From Apteryx mantelli (Eukaryota > Chordata > Aves > Apterygiformes > Apterygidae): a stretch of DNA of 64,000 nucleotides. Below, one piece after another: positions 1 through 35,288 of this stretch. Position 1 is the stretch's first letter. The number at the start of each line of letters is the position of its first letter. The DNA is taken from NCBI RefSeq assembly GCF_036417845.1, contig NC_089984.1, positions 30,229,447-30,293,446 of the forward strand, read 5' to 3'. The notes under the pieces were generated by a model. That model was not told the origin of the DNA. It saw only the letters and a program-made list of their open reading frames with translations, and did no database searches. Made by a program: the position numbers and the translations under genes.

Positions 1-3000
1 TCAGCAATTGAGTGCAGCTGTTGCAAAACCAAATCTTTTAAGGATGTAGTAATAGAAGTGTCAAATATAGACACTTTGCAATGCTGCATACTGGTAAGTG
101 ACGCGCACAGTTCCGAATAGCACATTTTAAGATGTGTTAGAGTTGTAGACTGAAAAGAGCAGTAAAATCAAGAGATTTAACCCCTGTGGTCTTTGAAAAA
201 GACCTTCTTCCGCCTTCTCAAAACAGCTTATAGGGGAATGGATAAGTTTTCCAGGTGAGCTAGGTTGTTAAGAAGATGGCAGTGATCAATTGTCCTGTTT
301 TTAATGGCGAAGAACAAAAACTACTGCCTTATCTTGCAATACGGTCCTGAATTAATGTTAACAGGAAAGAACTTTCTTGTTTCGAAAGAACACGGTGCCC
401 TGGAACTGCTTGCCTGCCGAGGCAGCGGGATCACTGCCGAGTGCAGGCTTTTTAAGAAGGAGTTAGACGAATGTTGATGCTTTAGGTACAGCGAGTCCTT
501 CTCAGTAATTCGATTGACTGGGTGACTTCTTGAGAAGCCTTTCCAGCCTGGTGCCTCTGGGATTGCATCTCATTTCTGAACAGTCCTGACTGTTTCAAGC
601 CTCTGTTAAGGAACAAGTGCTGAAAGGAGTACACTTCAATAGCCAGGCTGTAATTAAATCCTGCTCACAAAAGTTGTTGTCCCTCCCCAAGTTCTTTATG
701 TCCCTTTGGAGGCTTTGTCACCTGGAAGAAGTCTCTTTCAGTGGCCTGATGATTTTGCAAATTACTAGTCTGGTCTTTGCAATGAAATCGATGGGGAATT
801 TTGTCATTTGTTTTCAACAAAGGAAGGCTGGGCTTGGGTTTCTAAAGTAGATGTTCAGAATTCCTATTCCCCAAGTTACCCACTTCAGGGGAAAAATACT
901 GTTTAAGAGCCTATGATGTGTCAGAAGTGGATATTTCTAAAAATTGAGAAGACTTCCTTGCCTTAGAGTTTGTTTGTTCATTCAGCATTCATCCACAGGT
1001 CTTCGTGTTTTCTGAGTGCTGAGGATATGCATATCGTTCACCTTTGAAGAAAAAAATAACTGCTTTATGACAGTGTTTTAAAAAGATTTGCTGTTTTACT
1101 GCACAATTAGCTACAATTACCTTCCTTGGAAAATGGAGGGATGTTTGTCAAGTTTTGGTTTGGTTACGGTTTGGTGGTTTTGTTTTGGGGTCTGAAGAAG
1201 TGTGATCTCAATACCTATTTGCCTTATGCTGATGCATCTGGACTATTTGGTTTATGCTATGGGAGAATGTAAAAGAAAAGAATGGTTGCAAAAGTAAGAG
1301 GCTGCTGGTATTTTAATCTAGAGCAAATGCATGTCTGAAAGCCAGACATTAAGCCAGGAAAATCCAAGCACAAAGCCTTCTCTTTTCCCCAGCCTTCCCT
1401 CCATGCTGCAGAGAAATGCGTGAAACGGCTAAGGCAGTGTGGGTCACCCTGTCCTCCTTCAGCGCCGCTACGGCTGTGGGAGTGTTCCCTTTATCTGCCA
1501 GCAGAATAACAAGCACTAATGGAAGTTATAGCAGTTGGGATAAGATAATACCTATAAAGGCAGGTTATACTGATCAGCATTTCTTGCTGAGATAAAGCTG
1601 AAATGAGTTTTTAATTATTGGACACTTAACTATATTAAATAAAGCATGCCTGTGCACACAAGTGGAGCATGTGTTACCTGTATACCTAAGGGGAAACCCT
1701 ACAGATACCATGAAGGTAGGAGAGCAGGGTGCTGAAGGCATCTGCCCTTGGAATGGCAAAACTGCCTGGCCCGCGGGTGCGTTGCCGAAATTTAGAAACT
1801 GGCTGTGATTCGAGGTGCCACCAGTGCTTTTAATGCTTGAGCAAAGTGCAAAGTGCGTAATACCAGGGCTGATGCTGAAATGCGACACTCGGACATAGCT
1901 TCCTCTTAGCCGCCTGTTACTTCTTACATAACTGCTAGCTGTCCAAGGAGCTGCCTGTAGATGAGCTGAAGTGCACAGGAAATATTTGGGTAACCGGTGT
2001 CAATACTGCTGGGCACGCGGAGAGTAATGATTAGTTGCATTTAGAGTCCCATTGTTGTGATATCTCAAACGACTTTCTGTCACTCTTTTACATTTGGGGA
2101 AAATCGCTGCAGAAAGGAGAACTGCAGGTGAGTGGAGGAGCTGGTAGTTGGAGGCCTTGAATTCTTGCCTTGTACACTTGAATCGAACCGACTTTATTTT
2201 TACCTGGAAACCTAGATCTGGGAGCTCTCTGCTTTAGGCAGGCCACGTTTTCCGAGGCCTTTCTTGTTTGAGGCAGTCCCAAAACCGCTTTGTGATGGTT
2301 GGTGGAGCAACAAAGCGCGTGGGCTTTGGGGGAGCTTGTCTTGTCTTCCCTGTAAAGATGCGAGCCCAAGCAGAACCAGTGTTGTAACAGAGGAGAGATT
2401 AGGCTTCAAGATCTTGATGTTTCTTGCTGTTTCATAGACATGAGTAAATTCAAGCTTGCATCTGCACTTAAATATATCCTGTGTCAGTTTTTCTTCCTCA
2501 TTTTTAGCTGATAGTCTACTCTTTCAAAAAGAGATGAGTTCGTTTCAATCATCCAAGTATTCAGAGAGCTCCTGAACATCGCACTTACTCAAGTTTGAAA
2601 ATATGAGAGTGCCTTTAAGATGAGGCTTTCTGAAGTGGTTTTTCCCTGAAGATGCATGCTTTAAAAAGTTTCTAAAAGTGGAAGTTAAGATCTGATCGCT
2701 CTCTTAGTGTTTTGTCTAGTGATTTAAAAGTGAAGTCTTTAATACTGTTGTGCTGCGATCTTTTAAATGCTTGTGGTATTGAACTTTCTTAATAGTTAAA
2801 CTTGTGGTTTCCTTTTATTCTTTGCTTTGGTTCTTTGAAGATACATGTATAGAATCCTTAGTGCTCTTCGTTTTGAAAAAGGAGAACTATTCTTCCTGTA
2901 TTTTTGCTAGTCAGAATATGCTGAGCAGGAAGACTTCCCTTACTATTTGTGCCAGGGTTTAACCACAAACTCTGAGCCTCTGCCTTCCTCTAGTGGTTTA

Positions 3001-3521
3001 ATTTTCTGCTAGAAATCATGTAAAACTCTAGGTACTGCCTAGCCCATCAGATTAATTGACAGGCTTTTAACTTCTGGAGTACTATATTCCAATCCATGCG
3101 GATTTTCTAGGAGGAAAAAGAGACCTGGTTAAACCAGTCATTTGTGATTTGTGTATCACAAAGCCAGTCATCTTTGCAGCCCAAAACCCGTGTACCGATG
3201 GGGATGGTGCCAAGGCACGGCTTCAAGCACAAAGTCCAGGGATGATAGTAGGAAGGTGCTCCAAGCTGTACCTCTTCAGGGCAGTTCGAGGAGCTCTGTC
3301 TTTGCCTCCGTAGAACGTGTGGGATATTACTTTGCGGTGCAACATTATCAAGCTATGATATCTGGCAGGGTGCTGGGAAGGATACAGCTGCTGATGTCTC
3401 TTTTTCCTAAATTATTTCCCAGAAAATCTGATCCTTTCACAGAAGGGTACAGACTGTATAGAAGGGTGGTCTGCTGGAAACAGAAACTTAATTCTCAGAA
3501 CTCAATAAAAGAACCTCTTTC

Positions 3522-3558
<37 letters not shown>

Positions 3559-6500
3559 AGCTGAGGAAAACAAGACTTCTCGGTTTATCGGGGCTTTTCT
3601 AAATTTGCTCAAGATGTAAACTTAAGCTCAAAAAAGACCAAGGAACTTGAGGTCTGACCAGGCTATATGAGTAACAGATATCACAGCAAAGTCCTACCTG
3701 ATGAGACAGCCTTTTTAACTAACTGCATATCTCGTTAGGTTAATTAACTACATCATTGTTGAAGGAAGACCTGGGCTGCTGTTTCTGACCTTCTGACTAG
3801 TGTGGGTTTGTGTTTTTGTTTTCTTTTTTGTTTTTTCTTCATAAGAAAAGTAGAAAGTAGTAGAGGATAATGTTAAAATATTTTCTAAGTTGCAGGGTTA
3901 CCATCACTTCAGATTACTTGCTCTTCTCTATATTCGCATCTGTGTGGGTGTATCCCGTTATCAACATCTGTGTCTTGTGCGTACGATGTCAGATTTTATC
4001 TGAAGAGTAGTGTTTTGCAGAGTGGCATGTGTCACTTCTGAGAGTGCAAAAGGAGCAGAAGGCCATGACCTTTCTTGGTTTTGTCTTCCCGCTCGAAGCG
4101 ATGGAATTTGGCTGCTCCCTGACCCTCTTCTGCTTCAGACTTCTGTCTCAGGTATATCTTGGTGATGAAATGCCACGTGACCCTCCTTATCTTTAGTGGG
4201 TTCCCTGTTTTTTGGATAGGTTCTTTTTGCATGCATTTGTAGGTAAAAAGAAATCGAGTCCTGCTTCATCTGCAGTGGACTTGTTTCTGTCATAGTGGGG
4301 CCCAGCAGTGGCAGGGCTGCATCCCAGATAATTGCTCCAAGTACGAATCCTCCTCATTGAGGACTGTAAGTTAAAATGACGTCTGCTGGCATAATTGCCT
4401 GTTGCATTAGACCCTGATGAAAAATCCACTTCCTAGGACCCCAGAGGGTCATTTGGAGCAATGTTGCCCTCTGAAGTCTAGAAGCAATAGAGGAGTAAAG
4501 AAGAAAACAACCTTGAAATCAGTGCTAGTCACCCCAGTAGTAGTGCCGTTAGCTTTGGCAACTTCTATCTCAACAATAAAGCCAGCTGCCATTTTGGCTC
4601 CAAGACAGGCAGACTTGGCATAAACCCCTCTGGCACTAAAAAACTGCTTCGTGAGAGCTGGCACCAACGCTGTGAAACAAGGGTAAGGCCCAAGGGAAAT
4701 GCCGAGCAGACATGAGATGAATACTAAAAATAGCGAGTTGCTGTCATTTGGAGAGAAAACAAATGGCACTTCTAAGAGTAGGGCATCTAAGATCTCCATC
4801 AAGGTTGTGGTGGTAAGCAAACTAGCACTGGCAGCTTGGGGACGAGACTGTCTACTGTGATGATGTGACCAAGGGACACACACATGCTGTATTTTTGGTA
4901 CCCACATGGTACAAGACTCTAAAACTAGAACAGACGCTTACCGTCTTAATTCCACGTTTGGGGGATCTTGTTACTGTTTACAGACTCTGCCTTCTTCCCC
5001 GTCTGGAGCAGATTGTCTCCTCTTGAGCCATTACCAAAGGTCTTGTTTGCACACGCAGGCATAAGGAAAACAAGAGTTGTAGTGCCAAAAAGCAAGGAGC
5101 TATCTTGGTGTCCCTGTACCACCCGAGACATGCTAGCCCTCCTGGAGACAGTCTCTTCAAATGTTGAACAGCTGATCTTCCCTCCCTCCTCCTCTTCCCT
5201 CTCCTAGCAGGCTCTGAGAAAGAGAGGAAGCTTTCCAGTGACTTCATTATCCATGCCAGACTAAAACTGGAGCCTGATATCAGTGCCCCAGACCTGAGAA
5301 CGCTAGTGGGACAGAGCTGACTGTCCCCACTGAAGCAGTTAGTATCATCTCTGAATAGGGCAATTTCCACTCTTTAGTCCCCTGCTTCCTCAGTGACTAA
5401 GGACTTTAAAGTTTTTTAGGACCTCTGGGCTTGCCAAGCAGGTCTGGATATTGAAACAGTGGTCATACAAAATAAATCATGCAAACAGTCTTTGGCATTG
5501 CAACTACATTGGCTTGGCCAAAACTGCGCCTCTGTGAAGAAAAGCATGCTGGACCTGTGGTTATCATTTGTTCCTCCTCTTTAGAGAAAAAGCAGCAAGA
5601 AATAATGTTACCGAGGGCTCAAAACATCAGGCTACCCTTAGCAAAACCTATTTTGGGATCTCAGAGGAGTCTGGGCTTTTCATTGCCAGCACTCTCCCAT
5701 CAGTTAAACAGCAGAGTGTCTGGAGCAGCTTGGATGTGGCCTGTTTTTTTTTTTCCCCATCGGATGGGCGTTGGAGAGGATTCCCCTCGGCTATCTCTTC
5801 CACTTCCACCCTTTCTCTGCTCCCTGCCCTTTCTTGGGCACCCTTCTTACAAGAGCTAATACAGAAAGTGCCTTCAGAGGAGGGATTGCTTTCTTTAAAA
5901 AAATGTGAAGGAAAGTGCTTTACTGTTGGTATTTCTTCACCCAAATATGAATGTGAAGAGGACAGGCTCCATCTGGGGTACCAGGTGATGGAGTGGGCAG
6001 TGCTTTCCTCTGCAATGCCCTGTCCTTCGGTTCAAGGCTCACTGCTGGCTTATAGGTGCAGGACGTGGTGCGTCCTTGCACTTGTCCTCGTGGTCTGCAA
6101 TTGCTGTTCAAGATTCAATTAGAATCGAGCATGAACTGTTGCCATTTGGGCTCTCTGCAACACTGCTTGTTTTGAGGTCTGTTCCTCCGTGGGTAACCAG
6201 TTCCTCAGAGACAACACGCAGGCGAGAGCAATGAGGTTGAAATGCACCGCCCCTATTTGCTTATCTAAACTTTTTAGTAAGCTACAAAAGTCTTGCAGAT
6301 CTAAACCACTGAGTTGACAGAAGCAGAAACAGACTGCAGAAAAGAGGTATCTGCCCAAGGACAGACTCTAACCTCTGCAAGCTCTTGTGCTTCATCGCAT
6401 GCGAAAACTGGCTGTTCTGACAGATTGGATGCAGCACTGGCTCACGTGTCCATTCCAGCATGTATGATGGCTTTTGCTGGAATTATTCTTTCTTCTCTCT

Positions 6501-9400
6501 AACAACAAAGTCAGTTTAGCCTAACAAATGTTAAATACAAGTGACTTCAGTGTCATTGCTTGCTTTGTAGTTGAACTGCACACAAATAGGAGACCTTCTT
6601 TACCCCACTCCTAAACAATACAGTGATACTAGGTGTGAAGGGGACTGCCTGCAAGGTTTGCCTGGACCACATATCCAGTAAGCAGTAGGTAGGTGTAGCT
6701 GTAAGTACTGGGAAATTATAATTTATAAAGTATCAGACTTGCCTGTCTTATGCTCCTGTTTGTCCTCTGCAATTCATTAATGATGTTCTCTGTAGGTGGT
6801 GCCAAAGCTATACATTACATGAACCAGGGGCACCTGCTTCTTGTATCAGAAAGTTGTCCTCTTCTTGCATTGATGCTGTTAGAGTGGGAAAGTGGCCCTT
6901 CACTTTTCGGGAATTAGCAACAAGCATGCAGACTCTACACGCAGGTAACAGGTGCCCGGCCAGCAGTGGTTTCCAGGCAGATCTAGCATTGCACCAGGGA
7001 TCTCCCAACAGCTTGTGCTGTTTTTGCAGGCAAATGAGCCCCTTTGGAGCTTTTGCCGTCAAGGCAGACAGGAGTTGGTTACTCCTGTATGTTGTTTTAT
7101 TTCAGGGGAACAGAGGTCTGCTTTTTTGCCTTTATGCTTGTCTTTCCCTTTTCACTTTATTCCCAGAGTCCTCTCCAGGATTGAGGGAGATAGTCACCCT
7201 CGTTCAGGTTGCATCTTTTGCCCATGCAGTTTTGAGTGCCTGACAGGTCTGTGTTGTCGCAGTTCCAGCACCCAAGGCTGACAAATGACAGTGGACAGCT
7301 GATGCTCCTGTTACCAACATGAAAATAACAGTGTGTGTACTGGGGTAAATGGAAGAGCCTTAGGTACAATTGCTCCAACTTTATGGTCAGCCTACATAGT
7401 TGCACTGTCTTTTCTTCAGAACCACGGTACTGAAGTTTAATGGAGGGGATATTGCACACCACCCACATCTACTGTTCAAAACCTGTTTCTGCCTAATACT
7501 CTAATTATGGTGCTACTGAGATTAGCCTTGTGCTCCAAGCCTGGCAGATATAAACTGCACAACTTCACTTTTATTCCAGTTGTATTGTCGTAACTGGATC
7601 TTCTAAATGTCAAGCTCTCTCTTCAGGGCACATCAAAATGGATAGTGTGTCTTGCTGGTTAGTAAACCAGCTCACATGCATCTCCCACCAAACATTGAAG
7701 GTGACCCTACAATGGCCCAAACAACTTGCTTCATCTACTTCAGTAACACGCTAATACCTGAGATTACAAGGCACAGCGTGTGTTGGACTTGTGAAATTGC
7801 CAAGCGGCGTCCTGCACACACACTGTTTGGAGTGGATGGTGTGTTCAGGAGGGCAGTACTACAGGCTGATAAAACTGGAGGTCTTCATTCCCGCTGTTAA
7901 AAAAGAAGCTTGCTCACCACTAACCTGCAGTGGGATTCACACTGAGATGTCCGCAAAGAAAAAAGAATGGTTGTTTGCCCTAAACCAGCAGGTTTTCAAA
8001 ATAATGCAGATTTCATGATCTGTCCTGACTTTTCAGAGCCCTGAAAAGAAACTGCAAAAACTTGTTTGCTCTGTCTGTTGTATCTCAGATAGAGGCACAA
8101 CAAGTCTTAGAGGAATAAGTGGCTTTTGCAGATGCTAAGCTCCAGGTTCACATAAGGGAAGTGAAATCCATGCTGAGCCTGCCTGAGAGCTGCTGTTACT
8201 TTCCTTAAAATAATTATTGTTTCAGGTCTGGGTGTTTCCAAGCAGAGGGCAACAGAAAATAAGAAGGGTTTCAGAAATGGGCACGGACGGTTGAAGGCTT
8301 TGGGAAAGATCTTGCATTAAGAGAACTGTGAAGATAACTATCTTCTTGTAAAAGATATCAAACAGGTACAGAGTAATGAATGGGTGAGAAGACAGATGGG
8401 GACTTCTGTTCCCACTTGTTAATAATATGCAAGTCAAATTAGAAGATGGTGAATTCACTGCTCATGAAAGGAACTTTTTGTTCACAGCCACTGTCTGAGA
8501 CTCACTGCCACAGGATAAATCACTGGGGCTAGGACTTCTGAATTTTAAAAAAGAGGAGGGGGCAAAATGATATAAATCAGAGTATCTAAGCAATTGCAAA
8601 GACTGGGAGAACCGAAATGTTTCGAAAAGGCTGTAAGTATATTGATTTATAAGGTATGAGCTAACTACTCCAACTGCTGGGGCTAGGGAGGATAACTTTC
8701 TACCTCTGCAGAAGTTTCTCCATAGTCACCTATAGCAGGTTTGTGGAGTATTTCCCCCGCGTTACTGGCTGCTGTTGCTTGGCTGCAAGAGAGGGCGACT
8801 GCCGCTCTCGCGGAGCCTGGTAACATCTGCCTGCAAACCCATCTTCTTCTTGTCAGTCTTTTCAGGATTGCTAAATTCACACGTAAACTGGGATGCTTTT
8901 GCTTTTCCGCTGAGTTACCGCCTTGTATATTCCTTTGTGTGTTGACTTAGATCTGGAATGAGGCTTTGCCCCCGGAGCACGTTTGGGGGAGCAGCAGCTC
9001 AGTCCCTTCGGTCCCGGGCAGCCGGGATCTAGCGAGTGCTGCTTGGGCTCAGCCCTGAGAGCCAGGACTGTGCTAGCAGCCACCAAAATCGGGTATTTCA
9101 AAGGTCAGCATGAGGCCACGGAAGAGATGACTAAAACAGAAAGCTGCCCTTTTATATCATGGGTGTTTATCCATGTAATTGGAAAAGCAAAGGTTGAGAG
9201 TTTTTGATCCCAAAGCTGGAAAATCCTGTTGCCTGGCTCATGCCAGTTAACACTGACGTTTTGTGTCCTTCAGGAAATTACTTGTGAGCCTGTTTTCTTG
9301 GGGAAGAACAGGGCTGTGCTTACTTTAAACGACAAGTTTATACGGTGGCTTTAAAGCCGTTTAAAATACAGGCTGCTTCGAATAGTCTCCCAGCGGAGTA
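1..9400. other. Non-coding flank, probable 5' intron of long WBP1L transcript
   Basis: I see no exon with recognisable protein similarity here. The human long WBP1L isoform begins with a signal-peptide exon far upstream that joins the same second exon seen at 20,384, so this stretch is probably its first intron; that is inference from synteny. The only marked structures are a 32-base A tract at 3526-3557 and a 152-codon hydrophobic open frame on the reverse strand (4449-4907), which I cannot assign to a family. Base composition is moderate, unlike the GC-rich right half of the window. Confidence 0.5.
3504..3557 (+). repeat. AATAAA plus 32-base A tract (retrocopy-like 3' end)
   Basis: An AATAAA hexamer at 3504-3509 is followed 16 bases later by an uninterrupted run of 32 A (3526-3557). 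That is the layout of a polyadenylated mRNA 3' end copied into the genome. The upstream 400 bases show no gene I recognise, and no target-site duplication is obvious. A chance A tract downstream of a hexamer remains possible. Confidence 0.4.
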
Positions 9401-10367
9401 GTCTCCGGCGGTGTTAACTTGTGTTAAAGGCCGAGGTGCAGCCGGGTCCCGGCCCCGCAGGACAGACGAGAGCAGCTGCCCGGTAACGAGAAGCACCAAA
9501 AAAAAAAAAAAAAAAAAGTCGCTGAACTTTAGAGGTATAACAGGGAGTTAAATTTAGCTTCCCTTCTGCAGTGTCACCTCCTGCGCTGCCGTGGAACTTG
9601 CTGCGCTCCTTGCGCCGGGGAGGACGGACAAGAAGCGCCAGCCTGCGTCCCCCATGATAAATTGGTTTATAAGGCTTAAACGCCTGCTGGCATGGGAGCG
9701 TGTGAGCTAGAGGGGAGCTGGAAAGTGCCCCTTGGGGCCGTTCGTGGTTTGTGCGCATGGACTGAAACGTCTCCCCTCGGCTGCGCCAAGCCGAGGCGTT
9801 ACGTCCATCCTTGAGGCCAAAGCGCCTTTTCCCTAGTGACGCCGAATTGCCGTTGAGGCTCTGTCGCTCCTTGCCGGCGTTTTTTAACAGATTTTCCTCC
9901 GCGCGTGGCACCCGGCGAGCGCCTGCCCCGCTCGCCCTCGCGGGGTCCCGGGCGGGCAGCGCCGCCGAACGCGCGCCCTCCGCTCGCAGCCAGCTGCTCG
10001 GCGGCGACCAGCAGCTGTCTTAAGGTCCTGGGTCGCCTGGGGTTGGGTGGCTTTTCTTTTTTTTCTTTCTTTCTTTTTTCAGAACTGCCCGACCTGATGT
10101 CATTTCCCTCTTGCAAACAGCCCGGCTCGTCTGCATCTGAGATATGTCACGGGGGGTGGGAGCAGGAGGAGGAGGAGGAGGAGGAGGGGGAGCCAGCGAG
10201 TGCGGGCCGTGGCCCCGGACCCTGTTTACTTTGCGTTCGCAGCCGAGGAAGCCCCGGGTTAAATAGGATCGCGGGCGCCCGCTGCCCGCGGCGGCCGCGG
10301 AAATGGTTCCCGTGGGGCTTTAAATGCCGTTGTTCCCGGGCGCTGGCGTGGACGATGAGCCTGCAGC

Positions 10368-33774
<23,407 letters not shown>

Positions 33775-34129
33775 GGCGGCAGAGTGGAAGTGAAAATCTG
33801 TGGAAAAGCAAACAAATAAATAAAAGTGAAATGAGAGGATTAAAACTTTAAGAGGAGGAAAAGGTGATGCAACTTCTTTTTTTTTTTTTTGCTTTCTTTC
33901 TTTCCTCCCCCTCCAATATAAATCGGGGACTGACCCCCGAAGGCCCGGCTTGCGGGAGACGGGTCGCTTTAGGTTTTGTTAATTGTGTCCCTCCTGCTCC
34001 ACAAGGCAGGGACTAATGTTTCTCAATGAGACCTTCCGACAAATGGGACTTCCCCAATGGTGATTTTGGTGATGGTTATTATCAGTTTGTTGGTTTTAGT
34101 TTTCCAAAACACTGCTTTATCTCACAATC

Positions 34130-34135
34130 AATAAA
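34130..34135 (+). terminator. WBP1L: Proximal polyadenylation signal AATAAA
   Basis: This canonical hexamer lies 356 bases after the WBP1L stop and about 30 bases before the CR1 insertion. Use of this site would exclude the CR1 from the mRNA. Confidence 0.45.
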
Positions 34136-34165
34136 GCTCAGCAAATCTCACCCTGGGAGGATACG

Positions 34166-34384
34166 AAATCACAGAATCACAGAATGGTTGAGGTTGGAAG
34201 GGACCTCTGGAGATCTAGTCCAACCCCCCTGCTCAAGCAGGGTTACCTAGAGCACATTGCACAGGATCGCGTCCAGGCGGGTTTTGAATATCCCCAGAGA
34301 AGGAGACTCCACAACCTCTCTGGGCAACCTGTGCCAGTGCTCTGTCACCCTCACAGGGAAGAAGTTTTTCATGTTCAGATGGAA
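34166..34384 (-). repeat. CR1 LINE 3' end, reverse strand, 5'-truncated
   Basis: Read forward, the copy begins with two CACAGAAT-type octamers, then GGTTGAGGTTGGAAGGGACC, TCTAGTCCAACCCCCCTGCT, a region ending in CAGAGAAGGAGACTCCACAA, and GGGAAGAAGTTTTTCATGTT. This is the reverse complement of the avian CR1 3' end with its (ATTCTRTG)n terminus at 34166. Similarity stops near 34,384, a typical 5' truncation. It is well preserved, hence younger than the copy at 16.9 kb, and it sits inside the predicted WBP1L 3'UTR. Confidence 0.9.
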
Positions 34385-35282
34385 GTCACCATAAGGCTTC
34401 AACCTCCAGGTGTCTTCCCAGAAGCAAGCAGCTTCTTGACAGTGCCGGCAGTCAGTAGCCCAAGAGTTCTGGTTTGATTTAGTGCTCTTGAGGCATTGTG
34501 GGTTTCTTTTTATTTTAACTTTTGTTGTTGTTAAATTTTCCCAAAGCTGATGAATAACTGAACACATCAGCCCTATAATCTCTGGTGCTTCAGTGTTTAA
34601 GACAGCAGGTAGGAAGTTTCCCACTTGAAGCTGGTAACTGAAGGACCAGTTTCTTCCAGAAGGAGCGTTAGTCTGTTTCGAGCAGTTTGCAAGGAGAGGG
34701 TTTGCAGAAATTTGCCTTTACGTGTAATTTTTAAAGACAAGTGTATTTCTTCAATGCCTCCAAGAGCACAGTTAGAGGTAGAATCCGGGCAGCTGGGCTG
34801 CCTTCCAAGTACTGTGGTCTCCGAATGACCTTTTCCCGGTGTGCTGCAAAAGGGCTTGGCTTTATTTTTTTCCTTTTTTTGCACCCCGAGAGCAGCACAC
34901 TCGAGTTACGATGACAAAAAAAAGAACAGGGCTCTCTCTGGCCAGCGTGCCTTCAAGCTTCAGCGATGCATGTTGAACAAATGGAGACGAGAGCTCCGTC
35001 CGTTGCGAAGGGATGACTTACCGTGTAGATGTGGAAGACCTGTGCAGTATTTTTTTTTTTTCTTTTGATCCAAAAGTTTGGTGCGGTTAAATGTTGACCA
35101 CTTAGAAGAAATGAATGTCTGTTTTCTTTTTCTTTTTTTCTTTTTTTTTTATGGTGGCAACTGGCTACTGTATAATGTCTGTGAGCGTGTGTGTGTGTGA
35201 CTGCAATCCATGCATGCGAGTCCTACTGGTAATATGAAAACCTGCTGTAAGACTGCAAGAAAATTTACTGTAGCTTTGCTTT

Positions 35283-35288
35283 AATAAA
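35283..35288 (+). terminator. WBP1L: Distal polyadenylation signal AATAAA
   Basis: This canonical hexamer lies about 1.5 kb after the stop, in AT-rich sequence. It is the best candidate for the main WBP1L 3' end. Confidence 0.5.

Noticed and set aside
1-10000. Signal-peptide first exon of the long WBP1L isoform
   Set aside because: I looked for a Met start with a hydrophobic leader ending in a phase-0 donor and found none that I could support. It probably lies outside the window.
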